29,763 nucleotides of DNA from DASZGL01 sp035938875 (GTDB taxonomy: Bacteria; Chloroflexota; Dormibacteria; Aeolococcales; Aeolococcaceae), in the NCBI GenBank assembly GCA_035938875.1, contig DASZGL010000040.1:1-29763 (forward strand). The letters are read 5' to 3'. A model generated the notes under the pieces. It did no database searches and was not told where the DNA came from. It saw only the letters and a program-made list of their open reading frames with translations. How positions within the stretch are numbered: the first letter of the stretch is position 1; each line of letters starts with the position of its first letter. Position numbers and translations under genes: made by a program. Below are positions 14,478 to 21,354 of the stretch, in pieces.

Positions 14478-14978
14478 ATGCTCGACGCCACCACCTCCAC
14501 GGTCACCATCGAGGCGATGCGCCCCGAGGACTGGCCCGAGATCAGGGACATCTACGCCGAAGGCATCGCCACCGGCGACGCGACGTTCGAGACGGAAGCC
14601 CCGGATTGGGCGGCGTGGGACGCCACCCACCTCGCCGAGCACCGCCTTGTCGCCCGCCACGACGGCGCGGTCGTCGGCTGGGTCGCCGCCGTCCCGGTCT
14701 CCGGCCGCTGCGTCTATCGCGGGGTGGTCGAGCACAGCGTGTACGTCGCCGCATCGGCGCGCGGCCAGGGCATCGGCCGCCGCCTGCTCGACGAGTTCAT
14801 CGCCAGCACCGAGGCTGCGGACATCTGGACGATGCAGACGGGGATCTTTCCCGAGAACGTCGCCAGCCTCGCCCTCCACGAGCGCTGCGGTTTCCGCCGT
14901 GTGGGTATTCGCGAGCGGATCGGCGAGCACCAGGGCCGCTGGCGGGATGTCGTCCTGCTGGAGCGGAGACGTCCGTGA
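14478..14978 (+). CDS. arsN: ArsN1-like N-acetyltransferase (arsinothricin resistance; GNAT family)
   Basis: A 166-residue GNAT acetyltransferase of the phosphinothricin/arsinothricin type, which acetylates the amino group of glutamate-analogue antibiotics. Signatures are IYAEGIATGDATFETEAPDW (near 26-45), VVGWVAAVPVSGRCVYRGVVEHSVYV (about 63-88), the acetyl-CoA loop ARGQGIGRRLLDEFI (about 92-106), IFPENVASLALHERCGFRRVGIRERIG, and the terminal GRWRDVVLLERR. Placement with arsI and arsR favours ArsN1 over a herbicide-type PAT, which has nearly the same motifs. The frame is open further upstream, but the ATG at 14478 sits seven bases after TACAAT and begins the family sequence. The stop overlaps the arsR GTG as GTGA. 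Confidence 0.85.
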   Translation: MLDATTSTVTIEAMRPEDWPEIRDIYAEGIATGDATFETEAPDWAAWDATHLAEHRLVARHDGAVVGWVAAVPVSGRCVYRGVVEHSVYVAASARGQGIGRRLLDEFIASTEAADIWTMQTGIFPENVASLALHERCGFRRVGIRERIGEHQGRWRDVVLLERRRP

Positions 14979-15319
14979 CCGTGCTCGGCGAGGTTCGCGA
15001 CAGGGTGAAGGGATGCTGCCAGCCCGTGGCGACTCCCCTCCCGGGCGGAGTCGCGGACGATCTGGCGACGCTGTACAAGACCCTCGGCGACCCCACCCGC
15101 GTGCAGATGCTGCACATGCTCAAGGCGGCGGACGAGCCGATCTGTGTCTGCGACTTCACCGCCGCCTTCGACCTGGGCCAGCCGACGGTCAGCCATCACC
15201 TCGCCAAGCTGCGCGACGCCGGATTGGTGACCAGCTCGAGGCGCGGCATCTGGGCCTTCTATGAGCTTTCGTCGGGCCTCTCCGCCGCGGCCCGTGGCGC
15301 GCTCGACGCCATCCCGTAG
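14975..15319 (+). CDS. arsR: ArsR-family arsenic-responsive repressor
   Basis: A 114-residue winged-helix repressor of the ArsR/SmtB family, expected to release DNA on binding As(III). The HTH region is TLGDPTRVQMLHMLK (36-50) through FDLGQPTVSHHLAKLRDAGLV (65-85), and the wing is SSRRGIWAFYEL. Cysteines are Cys14-Cys15 (VKGCCQP) and Cys57/Cys59 (PICVCDF). An N-terminal CC pair plus a Cys near 55 resembles the three-cysteine site described for Corynebacterium glutamicum ArsR, formed between subunits, while CVC also matches the alpha3-type position. The start is GTG 14975, overlapping the arsN stop, with GGAG about nine bases before it. It probably regulates itself and the divergent arsI arm through the two operators at 14406-14463. 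Confidence 0.93.
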   Translation: MTVLGEVRDRVKGCCQPVATPLPGGVADDLATLYKTLGDPTRVQMLHMLKAADEPICVCDFTAAFDLGQPTVSHHLAKLRDAGLVTSSRRGIWAFYELSSGLSAAARGALDAIP

Positions 15320-15337
15320 CCGCAAGCAGACTCTCCT

Positions 15338-15356
15338 CCGGCGAGAATGACGCCGG
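15338..15356. terminator. Hairpin between arsR and the next gene (possible terminator or leader structure)
   Basis: CCGGCG-AGAATGA-CGCCGG is a perfect six-base-pair inverted repeat 18 bases after the arsR stop and one base before the next ATG. There is no T-run, so intrinsic termination is uncertain. It could instead restrict ribosome access to the following gene, which has no visible Shine-Dalgarno. Confidence 0.3.
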
Positions 15357-15357
15357 C

Positions 15358-15774
15358 ATGCCAGCCCTTCCCTGGACGCGTTTCGCCAGCCCAGCCGCCG
15401 ACCAGCAATTGCTGGTCATGGCCACGCGTCTGCCGCTGAGGCGGTACCGCAGCATCCCGGGTTTTTTGCGACGGACCAACGCCATCCGCCATCAGCTCAG
15501 CAGAACTGAGGGGCTGATCGGCTACGGGCTCGACGCCAAGCCGCTGCGCAAACAGTTCATGACGGTGTCGGCGTGGATCGACAACGAGCACCTGATGCGC
15601 TTCGTCGCCGCCGAACCGCACCGGTCGACGATGCGAGCGGTCAAGCCGCTGATGGGCGAGACGCGCTTCATCACCTGGACCGCGACCGCCGCCGATCTGC
15701 CGCCGACGTGGTCCGACGTCGTCCGCCGCCTCGCCGAGGCGCCGACGAGCGGCGATGGCACGACCGCAACCTGA
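15358..15774 (+). CDS. Small uncharacterised protein (DUF3291-like, ferredoxin-fold candidate)
   Basis: A 138-residue soluble protein. The alternation LLVMATRLPLRRYRSIPGFLRRTNAIRHQLSRTEGLIGYGLDAKPLRKQFMTVSAWIDNEHLMRFVAAEPH resembles small ferredoxin-like alpha/beta-barrel proteins grouped as DUF3291 or monooxygenase-like. The FMTVSAW(I)DNEHLMRFV segment is the most typical part. No catalytic residues can be assigned. It follows arsR by 38 bases across a hairpin and could be read from arsR by readthrough, but nothing in it suggests an arsenic role. The ATG start lacks a clear ribosome site. Confidence 0.65.
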   Translation: MPALPWTRFASPAADQQLLVMATRLPLRRYRSIPGFLRRTNAIRHQLSRTEGLIGYGLDAKPLRKQFMTVSAWIDNEHLMRFVAAEPHRSTMRAVKPLMGETRFITWTATAADLPPTWSDVVRRLAEAPTSGDGTTAT

Positions 15775-15837
15775 GGCACCGCGCCCCACGGCTCCGGCCG
15801 CCGCGAGCGGAGCAACATTCCACGGTCGCGCTCGAGT

Positions 15838-15867
15838 CCAGGCGGCGCCGTCGCGGCGCCGCGCTGG
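15838..15867. terminator. Strong GC hairpin between convergent genes
   Basis: CCAG-GCGGCGCC-GTCGC-GGCGCCGC-g-CTGG can form a 12-bp stem with one bulged base. It lies between the plus-strand small protein (stop 15774) and the minus-strand 45-residue membrane protein (stop 15894), as expected of a bidirectional terminator. There is no T-tract on either side, which is common for terminators in very GC-rich genomes. Confidence 0.45.
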
Positions 15868-15893
15868 CCGGCTAGGAGCGCGGCCCAGCCGGA

Positions 15894-16031
15894 TTACTGA
15901 AGCGGCGGGAGGATGCTCGCTGCGTGGACGTTGAAAACGCCACCGACGAGGCCGGCGGCGGCGAGGGCCGCGGCGACCCACATGGCGGCCGAACGGCGGT
16001 CCGGGCAGGCGATGGTGACGAGCCGGTGCAT
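15894..16031 (-). CDS. 45-residue single-pass membrane or secreted small protein
   Basis: The ATG at 16031 is preceded by AGGGGAGA at five bases on the minus strand, a good ribosome site. The peptide begins MHRLVTIACPDRRS, followed by a hydrophobic stretch (about 17-33: MWVAAALAAAGLVGGVF), and ends NVHAASILPPLQ. It could be a single-pass membrane protein or a signal-peptide-like small protein. I know no family for it. Its upstream region (16115-16205) holds unusual GTCAC palindromes. Confidence 0.5.
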   Translation of the reverse strand: MHRLVTIACPDRRSAAMWVAAALAAAGLVGGVFNVHAASILPPLQ

Positions 16032-16118
16032 GACGGTCTCCCCTGGTGCTAGACGCGTTCCACATGACGCGACCACCAAAGGCTAGGCAGCGACCGTCCG
16101 AAAGCCCATCAAGTTCAC

Positions 16119-16205
16119 GTCACGTCTGTCACATTCCGAACGCAGCGAGAAACGGCTGCCGTCACCTATGTGACAGCGGCGCACGCGACGTCACTGTTAC
16201 GTGAC
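16119..16205. promoter_or_regulatory. Cluster of GTCAC/GTGAC inverted and direct repeats
   Basis: Four sites occur in 87 bases: GTCAC at 16119-16123, GTCAC at 16128-16132, the palindrome GTCAC-CTAT-GTGAC (16161-16174) and the palindrome GTCAC-TGTTAC-GTGAC (16190-16205). They fill the gap between the glucokinase stop and the 45-residue gene read from the minus strand. This looks like a multi-site operator, but the regulator is unknown. Confidence 0.45.
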
Positions 16206-16236
16206 AGACGAACTGCACGCGGTTAAGACGCCTTGG

Positions 16237-17181
16237 TCAGGCGTTGCCGAGTCGGCGCACCGCCCACGCGGTCGCCCCGACCAGCCCGGCGTCGGTTCCC
16301 AGCGCCGCGGGCAACAAGCGGCAGCGTGAGAGCGGCACGGCGAAGGCGATCTCGGGCATCGCCGCGCGAAGCGGCACGAAGAGCAGGTCGCCCGACTGGC
16401 TGAGGCCGCCGCCGATGGCGACCACCTCAGGGCTGAGCACGTTGATGAGACCGCCGATGGCCCGGCCCAGGGCGTGCCCCGCCTCATCGAAGAGGCGCTT
16501 GCTCAGCTGATCGCCCGCTCGAGCCGCGGTCTCGACAGCACGGGCGTCGAGGTCGTCGCCGTGACCGCCCAGACTGGTCGCCGCGCCCGCGGCGATCGCC
16601 GCTTTGGCGCGATTGGCGATCGCGGTTCCTGACGCGAGACCCTCGAGACATCCGGGGTGCCCCTCGGCGCACTTGGGGCCGTCGAGGCTCACCTGTTGGT
16701 GGCCCACCTCACCTGCGGTGCCGGCGCTGCCGGTGTAGAGCTCGCCGTCGAGGATGAGGCAGCCGCCGACGCCGGTGCTCACGGTGATGAAGACGAAGTT
16801 GCGCGTTCCCGTGCCCGCCCCGGTGGTCCACTCGGCGAAGCCGGCGAGCTTGGCGTCATTCTGGATTGCCACCTTGCAGCCCAGCCGGCGCTCCAACAGC
16901 TCGGCGACGGGAAGACCCTCCCAACCGGGCAGGTTGGGCGCATCGTAGACCACGCCACCAACCGGGTCCAGTGGCCCGGGAATGCCGATGGCGACGCCGG
17001 CCGGCTGAGCTCCCGCCGCGGCGTCGCGGACCGCGGCCGCCACGGCATCGAGGACGGCGTCGGGACCGGCTGCCGCGGGGGTCGGTCGCCGCGCCGGCTC
17101 GCCGTGCGTCGCCGGTCCGGTCGCCACCGCAGCGCGGATCAGCGTGCCGCCGAGATCGACGCCGACGAGGGTCAGGCTCAC
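16237..17181 (-). CDS. glk: ROK-family glucokinase
   Basis: A 314-residue sugar kinase of the ROK family, most likely phosphorylating glucose with ATP. The phosphate loop is VGVDLGGTLIRAA (6-18). The catalytic region is AIQNDAKLAGFAEW (105-118, Asp109), with TVSTGVGGCLILDG following. The zinc/substrate motif starts at GEVGHQQV (157-164, His161) and continues KCAEGHPGCLEGLASG (170-185). The usual CxCGxxGCxE reads CAEGHPGCLE here, so the middle cysteine is Glu. The start is GTG 17181, overlapping the zwf stop as GTGA. Coupling to zwf makes glucose 6-phosphate the probable product, feeding the oxidative pentose phosphate route. Confidence 0.93.
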   Translation of the reverse strand: MSLTLVGVDLGGTLIRAAVATGPATHGEPARRPTPAAAGPDAVLDAVAAAVRDAAAGAQPAGVAIGIPGPLDPVGGVVYDAPNLPGWEGLPVAELLERRLGCKVAIQNDAKLAGFAEWTTGAGTGTRNFVFITVSTGVGGCLILDGELYTGSAGTAGEVGHQQVSLDGPKCAEGHPGCLEGLASGTAIANRAKAAIAAGAATSLGGHGDDLDARAVETAARAGDQLSKRLFDEAGHALGRAIGGLINVLSPEVVAIGGGLSQSGDLLFVPLRAAMPEIAFAVPLSRCRLLPAALGTDAGLVGATAWAVRRLGNA

Positions 17182-18602
17182 GTCCCCTCCTCCGCCATGT
17201 GCCAGTGACCAGGTCCGGCGATCGCCTCAGCCTCCACGGGACCCCAACTCCCCGCCTCATACGTGACCACCGGCGGCGGCGCGGTGAGCACCGGGTCGAC
17301 GATCGCCCAGCCGCGCTCCACCTCGTCCTCGCGGATGAAGAGGGTGTGGTCGTCGAGAAGCGCGTCGTGGAGCAGACGCTCGTAGGCCTCCGGCGGGCTG
17401 GTCTTGAAGGAGGTCCCATAGCTGAAGTCCATCTCCACCGGCTGGGTGGTGAGAGCCGGACCTGGCTGTTTGGCGATGAAGCTCAGCGAGATTCCCTCGT
17501 CGGGCTGGACCCGCACCACCAGGCGGTTGGAGTCGAGACGTTCGATTCCGGTGTCGTGGAAGAGATGCAGCGGCGCACGATTGAAGCTGACGACCACGAC
17601 GCTCTCGCGCCGGCATAAACGCTTCCCGGTACGCAAGAGGAACGGCACTCCTTCCCAGCGCCACGAGTCGATGAACATGCGCATCGCCGCGTATGTCTCG
17701 GTGGTCGAGGTGCGGGAGACGCCCGGCTCGTCGGTGTACGCGGCAACCTTCTGCCCGTCGATGGTCCCGGCAGCGTACTGACCACGCACCGTGTGCTTCG
17801 GATCCAGCGGTTGCGCAGCTCGCAGCACCTTGACCTTCTCGTTGCGCAGAGCCTCCGCGTCGAACGAGATGGGCGGCTCCATGGCCGCCACGGAGAGGAG
17901 CTGGAACATGTGGTTCTGCACGATGTCGCGAATCGCACCTGTCTCCTCGTAGAACGCGCCCCGGTGTTCCACGCCGAGCGACTCGGCGACGGTGATCTCC
18001 ACTTGACTGATGGCGTCGCGATTCCACAGGCGCTCGAACACCGAATTGCCGAAGCGGAAGACGAGAAGGTTCTGCACCGTCTCCTTGCCGAGATAGTGGT
18101 CGATGCGGAAGATGCGCTCCTCGGCGAGGACCGCGTGCAAATCCCTGTTGAGCTGCGTCGCCGTGGCCAGGTCACGACCAAACGGCTTCTCGATGACCAG
18201 CGACGTGCCCTCGGCGAGGCCGGCGGCGCCGAGAGCGCTCACCAGTGTCGCGAACGCGGATGGGGGCACGGCGAGATACACCAGGCGTTGTCGCTGCTCG
18301 AGCCGGCTGCGCAGGACGTCCCAGCCAGCACTCGCGTTGATGAAGCGAAGCCTGGTGGCGAATCGTTGCCATGGGACATCAGCGATGCCGGTGCGCGAGA
18401 ACTGTGCGATGGACTCCCGAGCGTGACTGCGAAAAGCGTCGTCGTCCCAATCGGACTCTGCGTAGCCGATCACCAATCCCGTACCCGGCAGCAAACCCTC
18501 GACCTCGAGGTTGTAGAGCGCGGGTAGCAGTTTGCGAGCGGCGAGGTCGCCGGAGGCTCCGACGACGACGATGTCCTGGTCCGGCGGCGAATACATTTTC
18601 AT
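17178..18602 (-). CDS. zwf: Glucose-6-phosphate 1-dehydrogenase
   Basis: Oxidises glucose 6-phosphate to 6-phosphogluconolactone with NAD(P)+. The 474 residues show VVVGASGDLAARKLLPALYNL (12-32), the nucleotide fold, VIEKPFGRDL (136-145), the substrate signature RIDHYLGKETVQNLLVFRFGN (166-186), and RDIVQNHMFQLL (225-236) with the proposed catalytic His231. The C-terminal half is the usual large beta-sheet domain. The ATG at 18602 is chosen because upstream sequence in frame reads antisense to the next gene; Met3 is an alternative. No Shine-Dalgarno is visible. It lies 40 bases after the TauE/SafE gene and overlaps glk. Confidence 0.96.
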   Translation of the reverse strand: MKMYSPPDQDIVVVGASGDLAARKLLPALYNLEVEGLLPGTGLVIGYAESDWDDDAFRSHARESIAQFSRTGIADVPWQRFATRLRFINASAGWDVLRSRLEQRQRLVYLAVPPSAFATLVSALGAAGLAEGTSLVIEKPFGRDLATATQLNRDLHAVLAEERIFRIDHYLGKETVQNLLVFRFGNSVFERLWNRDAISQVEITVAESLGVEHRGAFYEETGAIRDIVQNHMFQLLSVAAMEPPISFDAEALRNEKVKVLRAAQPLDPKHTVRGQYAAGTIDGQKVAAYTDEPGVSRTSTTETYAAMRMFIDSWRWEGVPFLLRTGKRLCRRESVVVVSFNRAPLHLFHDTGIERLDSNRLVVRVQPDEGISLSFIAKQPGPALTTQPVEMDFSYGTSFKTSPPEAYERLLHDALLDDHTLFIREDEVERGWAIVDPVLTAPPPVVTYEAGSWGPVEAEAIAGPGHWHMAEEGT

Positions 18603-18642
18603 GGCAGCGCCGCGCCACGGTACGTCGCGGGGACCACGACCG

Positions 18643-19428
18643 TCACCGCGTGCCCGCGGCGATGCGCACGCCCACGGTGGCGAGGTACAGGGCGAAGGCC
18701 ACGCGCAGCGGCGTCTCGGGAAGGCGGGTGGCCAGCAGCGCACCGACGAATGCGCCGGCGACGCCGAACACCCCGAGGATCGCTGCCGCACCGCGATGAA
18801 GATGTCCCATGCGCTGGTGTGTCACCGCACCGCTCAGGCCGGTGGGTACGATGGCCGCCAGCGAGGTGCCCTGGGCGAGCTGCTGGGAGATGCCGAAGCC
18901 GAGGGTCAGGATGGGCACGATCAGCACTCCGCCGCCGATGCCGAGAAGACCGCTGGCTACGCCGGCGACGACCCCGGCGCCGGTCAGTTCGACGCCGTGC
19001 AGCGCGGTGGCGGACACCGGCTGACCACCTTCGGCCAGGCCCGCGGGGATGACCAGGCGCACGGCGACGCCCAGACTGACCAGCGCGAAGACGATCGCCA
19101 GAGTGCGGTTGGGGATGTGTCTTGTGAGGCGGGCGCCGACGATCGCCCCGACCACGCTCCCCGGGATCACGCAGACCGCGGCGAAGCCGTCGACCTGGCG
19201 GGCGCCTCCGTAGGTCAGGGCGCCGACCACGGCGATGGGGACGATGGCCGCCAGCGACGTGCCCGCGGCGACGCGCTGGCTCAAGCCCACGCGAGCCGAG
19301 ACCATCGCCGGGACCATGATGATCCCGCCGCCGACACCGATCAGCCCCGCCATCAGCCCGGCGAGCACACCGGCGCGGGCCAGCGGCGGGCGCCATCCTC
19401 GTCTGGCCACCGCACCCGCGGCCGCCAT
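18643..19428 (-). CDS. TauE/SafE-family membrane permease (probable anion exporter)
   Basis: A 261-residue integral membrane protein with two homologous halves, each opening with a glycine box: LIGVGGGIIMVPAMV (near 30) and LLGIGGGVLIVPILTLGFG (near 160). Each is followed by a QGTSLAAIVP-type segment (AAGTSLAAIVPIAVVGAL and AQGTSLAAIVPTGLSGAV). This is the TauE/SafE (DUF81) pattern, with about eight helices, associated with export or import of sulfur-containing or other organic anions. The ATG at 19428 starts seven bases after the previous gene's stop. The frame continues upstream only as an overlap with that gene. Confidence 0.92.
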   Translation of the reverse strand: MAAAGAVARRGWRPPLARAGVLAGLMAGLIGVGGGIIMVPAMVSARVGLSQRVAAGTSLAAIVPIAVVGALTYGGARQVDGFAAVCVIPGSVVGAIVGARLTRHIPNRTLAIVFALVSLGVAVRLVIPAGLAEGGQPVSATALHGVELTGAGVVAGVASGLLGIGGGVLIVPILTLGFGISQQLAQGTSLAAIVPTGLSGAVTHQRMGHLHRGAAAILGVFGVAGAFVGALLATRLPETPLRVAFALYLATVGVRIAAGTR

Positions 19429-19435
19429 CGTGGGG

Positions 19436-20302
19436 TCAGCGCCCGGTGAGATAGCGGCGCGCCGCGTCGAGGAGCTTGAGCGCCACCGCGACGCCGAAGA
19501 GGCCAAGGCCGGCGAAGAAGACCGGCCGGAGGATGCCGGGCGTGTACCACGTGTACACCGCCAGGACGGCGCCGCTGATGAGGACGCCGATGGTGATCAC
19601 CAGGATGGCCACCACCACCCGGGTCACCCCGTCCATGGCCGGTTTGCCGCGCAGGGCCACCGCCGGGCTGGCGCCCAGCCGGGGCATGGGAAAGGCGTGG
19701 CGGAATGCGGCACCGAGCACCTGGACGGCGACGGCGCCGCCAAAACAGCCGAGTACGCTGAAGAAGAGCGGGCGAAGGGCTGCCGGTGTGTACCAGGTGT
19801 AGACGGCGAGGAAGGCCCCGGCGATCAAGCCGCCGATGACACCGCACAGCAGCAGCACCGTGGCCCAGGTGACGAACCCCCAGTCGGGGAGCTGGGGCAG
19901 GGCGAGCTCGTACGGCTCAGACGTGGGAGCCAGCACCGAGAACAGCTCGGGCGTCGCAGTGAGCCCGGAGACCCGTGCCTGCCTGCCGGTCACCTGCTCG
20001 AGCGCCACAACGTCCGCGGCGGCGATCAAGCCCGGCTGCGGGCCTGGCCAGAGCCGCCTCTCCTCCTTGCGACCGTCGGGATAGGTGAGCCGGAGCAGCC
20101 CGCATACCTCGCAGTGCCAGGCGTCGATGGGCAGGCCGCCGACGACGGGGCCGTAGTACATGGTGGTGCGCCGCGTCCCCTCAGGTCCCCGGGCGCCACG
20201 GTACGGCGAGAACTCGTGAGCCATGATCCCGATCACGGGAGCGGGGTGGGAGCACTCCTCCGGAGTGGGATGCGCCACGGGCGGCGTGCTCACGGCGGTC
20301 AC
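19436..20302 (-). CDS. Membrane protein with Cys/His N-terminal domain and internally duplicated transmembrane unit
   Basis: A 288-residue protein of unknown function. The N-terminal 120 residues are soluble, with possible metal-binding groups EECSH (16-19) and WHCEVCG (62-68), then RLTYPDGRKEERRL. The C-terminal part holds two copies of a membrane unit, at about 161-199 (AGAFLAVYTWYTPAALRPLF...) and 243-281 (SGAVLAVYTWYTPGILRPVF...), each a helix pair around a YTWYTP turn. The start is taken as GTG 20302; TACAAT lies eight bases before it on the minus strand, so the mRNA is probably near-leaderless. GTG at codon 4 is an alternative. It is upstream of the TauE/SafE gene. Confidence 0.82.
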   Translation of the reverse strand: MTAVSTPPVAHPTPEECSHPAPVIGIMAHEFSPYRGARGPEGTRRTTMYYGPVVGGLPIDAWHCEVCGLLRLTYPDGRKEERRLWPGPQPGLIAAADVVALEQVTGRQARVSGLTATPELFSVLAPTSEPYELALPQLPDWGFVTWATVLLLCGVIGGLIAGAFLAVYTWYTPAALRPLFFSVLGCFGGAVAVQVLGAAFRHAFPMPRLGASPAVALRGKPAMDGVTRVVVAILVITIGVLISGAVLAVYTWYTPGILRPVFFAGLGLFGVAVALKLLDAARRYLTGR

Positions 20303-20310
20303 GCTGGCGG

Positions 20311-20316
20311 ATTGTA
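20311..20316 (-). promoter_or_regulatory. -10 box upstream of the duplicated membrane protein gene
   Basis: The minus strand reads TACAAT then eight bases then GTG 20302. This is a good -10 box with no room for a ribosome site, and it lies in the 53-base gap after ispE. It implies a separate start for the membrane protein, TauE/SafE, zwf, glk run. Confidence 0.45.
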
Positions 20317-20355
20317 GGACGGCCGTCGCCGTACTCCGGCAGGTTGACGGCGCCG

Positions 20356-21249
20356 TCAGCCGACGGTGCGGCAGGCACGGGCCACGAATCCAGCGTCCGC
20401 CGCCCGCGCCGCCAGGCGCCGCGCATCATCGGCGTCGACAGCGATGGCGAAGGCGGCGCCGCCACTGCCGGTGAGATGCCACTCGTCGCCCGGCGTCGAG
20501 GCGCGCATGCGAGCCAGGGCAGCGCCGAGCTGCGGCGACACCCGCCGTGCCGCCGCCTCGAGGCGGCTGCCCAGGAGGGCTGGGGCGGGACGCTCGCCGG
20601 CGGCCAGCGCGCGGGCCAGCTGTTCGGCGCGTCCGTCGGTGCCGATGTCTGTGTCACCGAGCGCGGCGTAGGTGGCGGCGGTCGAGGACGCACCGGCGAC
20701 GGCGACGGCGAGGTGCAGCGGCGGCGCGGTCAGCGGTGTGACCACGTCGCCGCGGCCACGAATCAGGACACAGCCTCCGCGAAGAAGCGCGGGAACGTCA
20801 CTCCCCAGCGATGACGCCATATGCGTCAGCGTTGCAGTGTCAGGGCGCTCGCCATCGAGCGCGAGCAGCGCAGCTCCGGCTCGCAACACCGCCGCGGCGT
20901 CGGCGGATCCACCGGCGAGTCCCGCCGCGGTGGGCAGGCGCTTGTCCAGCCACACGTCGATCACCCGCCTGTTTTCCGTCGTCCTGCCAAGCCGTTGCGC
21001 AGCCGCCAGGGCGAGATTCGCTGCCCCGTCGGGGACGCCCTCGGCGGCGCGGCCGGTCAGCCTGAGCAGCGGCGAGCGCGGCGACACGTCGCTGAGCCGC
21101 ACGCCGACAAGATCGTGCCAATCGATGGTGGCGACGACGCTGATCAGATCGTGGTAGCCGTCGGAGCGGCGCGCAACCACCTCGAGCGCGAGGTTGACCT
21201 TGGCGTATGCGGGAACGACGACCATGGGTGCGTCTGACGGTAGCTCCAC
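20356..21249 (-). CDS. ispE: 4-diphosphocytidyl-2-C-methyl-D-erythritol kinase
   Basis: Phosphorylates CDP-ME in the MEP route to isoprenoids. This is a GHMP kinase with VPAYAKVNLALEVVARRSDGYHDLISV (12-38), the ATP-binding PTAAGLAGGSADAAAVLRA motif (near 110-128), SSLGSDVPALLRGG, and a C-terminal SGSGGAAFAI-like box (TGSGGAAFAIAVD). Two starts fit: GTG 21249 (MELPSDAPMVVV) or ATG 21225 (MVVVPAYAK). Neither has a clear Shine-Dalgarno. It is divergent from rpsT. Length 297 or 289 residues, normal for the family. Confidence 0.93.
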   Translation of the reverse strand: MELPSDAPMVVVPAYAKVNLALEVVARRSDGYHDLISVVATIDWHDLVGVRLSDVSPRSPLLRLTGRAAEGVPDGAANLALAAAQRLGRTTENRRVIDVWLDKRLPTAAGLAGGSADAAAVLRAGAALLALDGERPDTATLTHMASSLGSDVPALLRGGCVLIRGRGDVVTPLTAPPLHLAVAVAGASSTAATYAALGDTDIGTDGRAEQLARALAAGERPAPALLGSRLEAAARRVSPQLGAALARMRASTPGDEWHLTGSGGAAFAIAVDADDARRLAARAADAGFVARACRTVG

Positions 21250-21286
21250 GAGCGGTGGCGCAGCGGGATGCGCGAAAGCCCCCTGC

Positions 21287-21292
21287 TATACT
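21287..21292 (+). promoter_or_regulatory. -10 box of rpsT
   Basis: TATACT is a near-consensus -10 box 62 bases before the rpsT GTG, in the ispE/rpsT divergent gap. A leader of about 55 bases would result, with AGGAG at 21346-21350. No clear -35 was found. Confidence 0.45.
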
Positions 21293-21354
21293 CCCGCGGT
21301 CGCATCGCGGTGGTGGTCGCACGCCCGCCGTCGCGCCTGAATCCCAGGAGCATC

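Noticed and set aside
14333..14551. N-terminal extension of ArsI to 14551
   Set aside because: The extension would translate the divergent promoter, both operators and the leader ORF. ArsI/CadI proteins begin at MSRVQLAL, here 14332.
14478..14978. The acetyltransferase as a phosphinothricin-resistance (pat/bar) gene
   Set aside because: Motifs alone do not separate PAT from ArsN1. The shared operon with arsR and divergent arsI makes ArsN1 more likely, though the alternative is kept open in the entry.
18603..18791. Upstream extension of zwf
   Set aside because: It reads the TauE/SafE gene in another frame, with many Pro/Arg/Cys codons. The dehydrogenase fold begins just after the ATG at 18602.
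21268..21354. Upstream start for S20
   Set aside because: It would translate the TATACT promoter region. GTG 21355 has AGGAG before it and gives the universal MANxxSA-type N-terminus.
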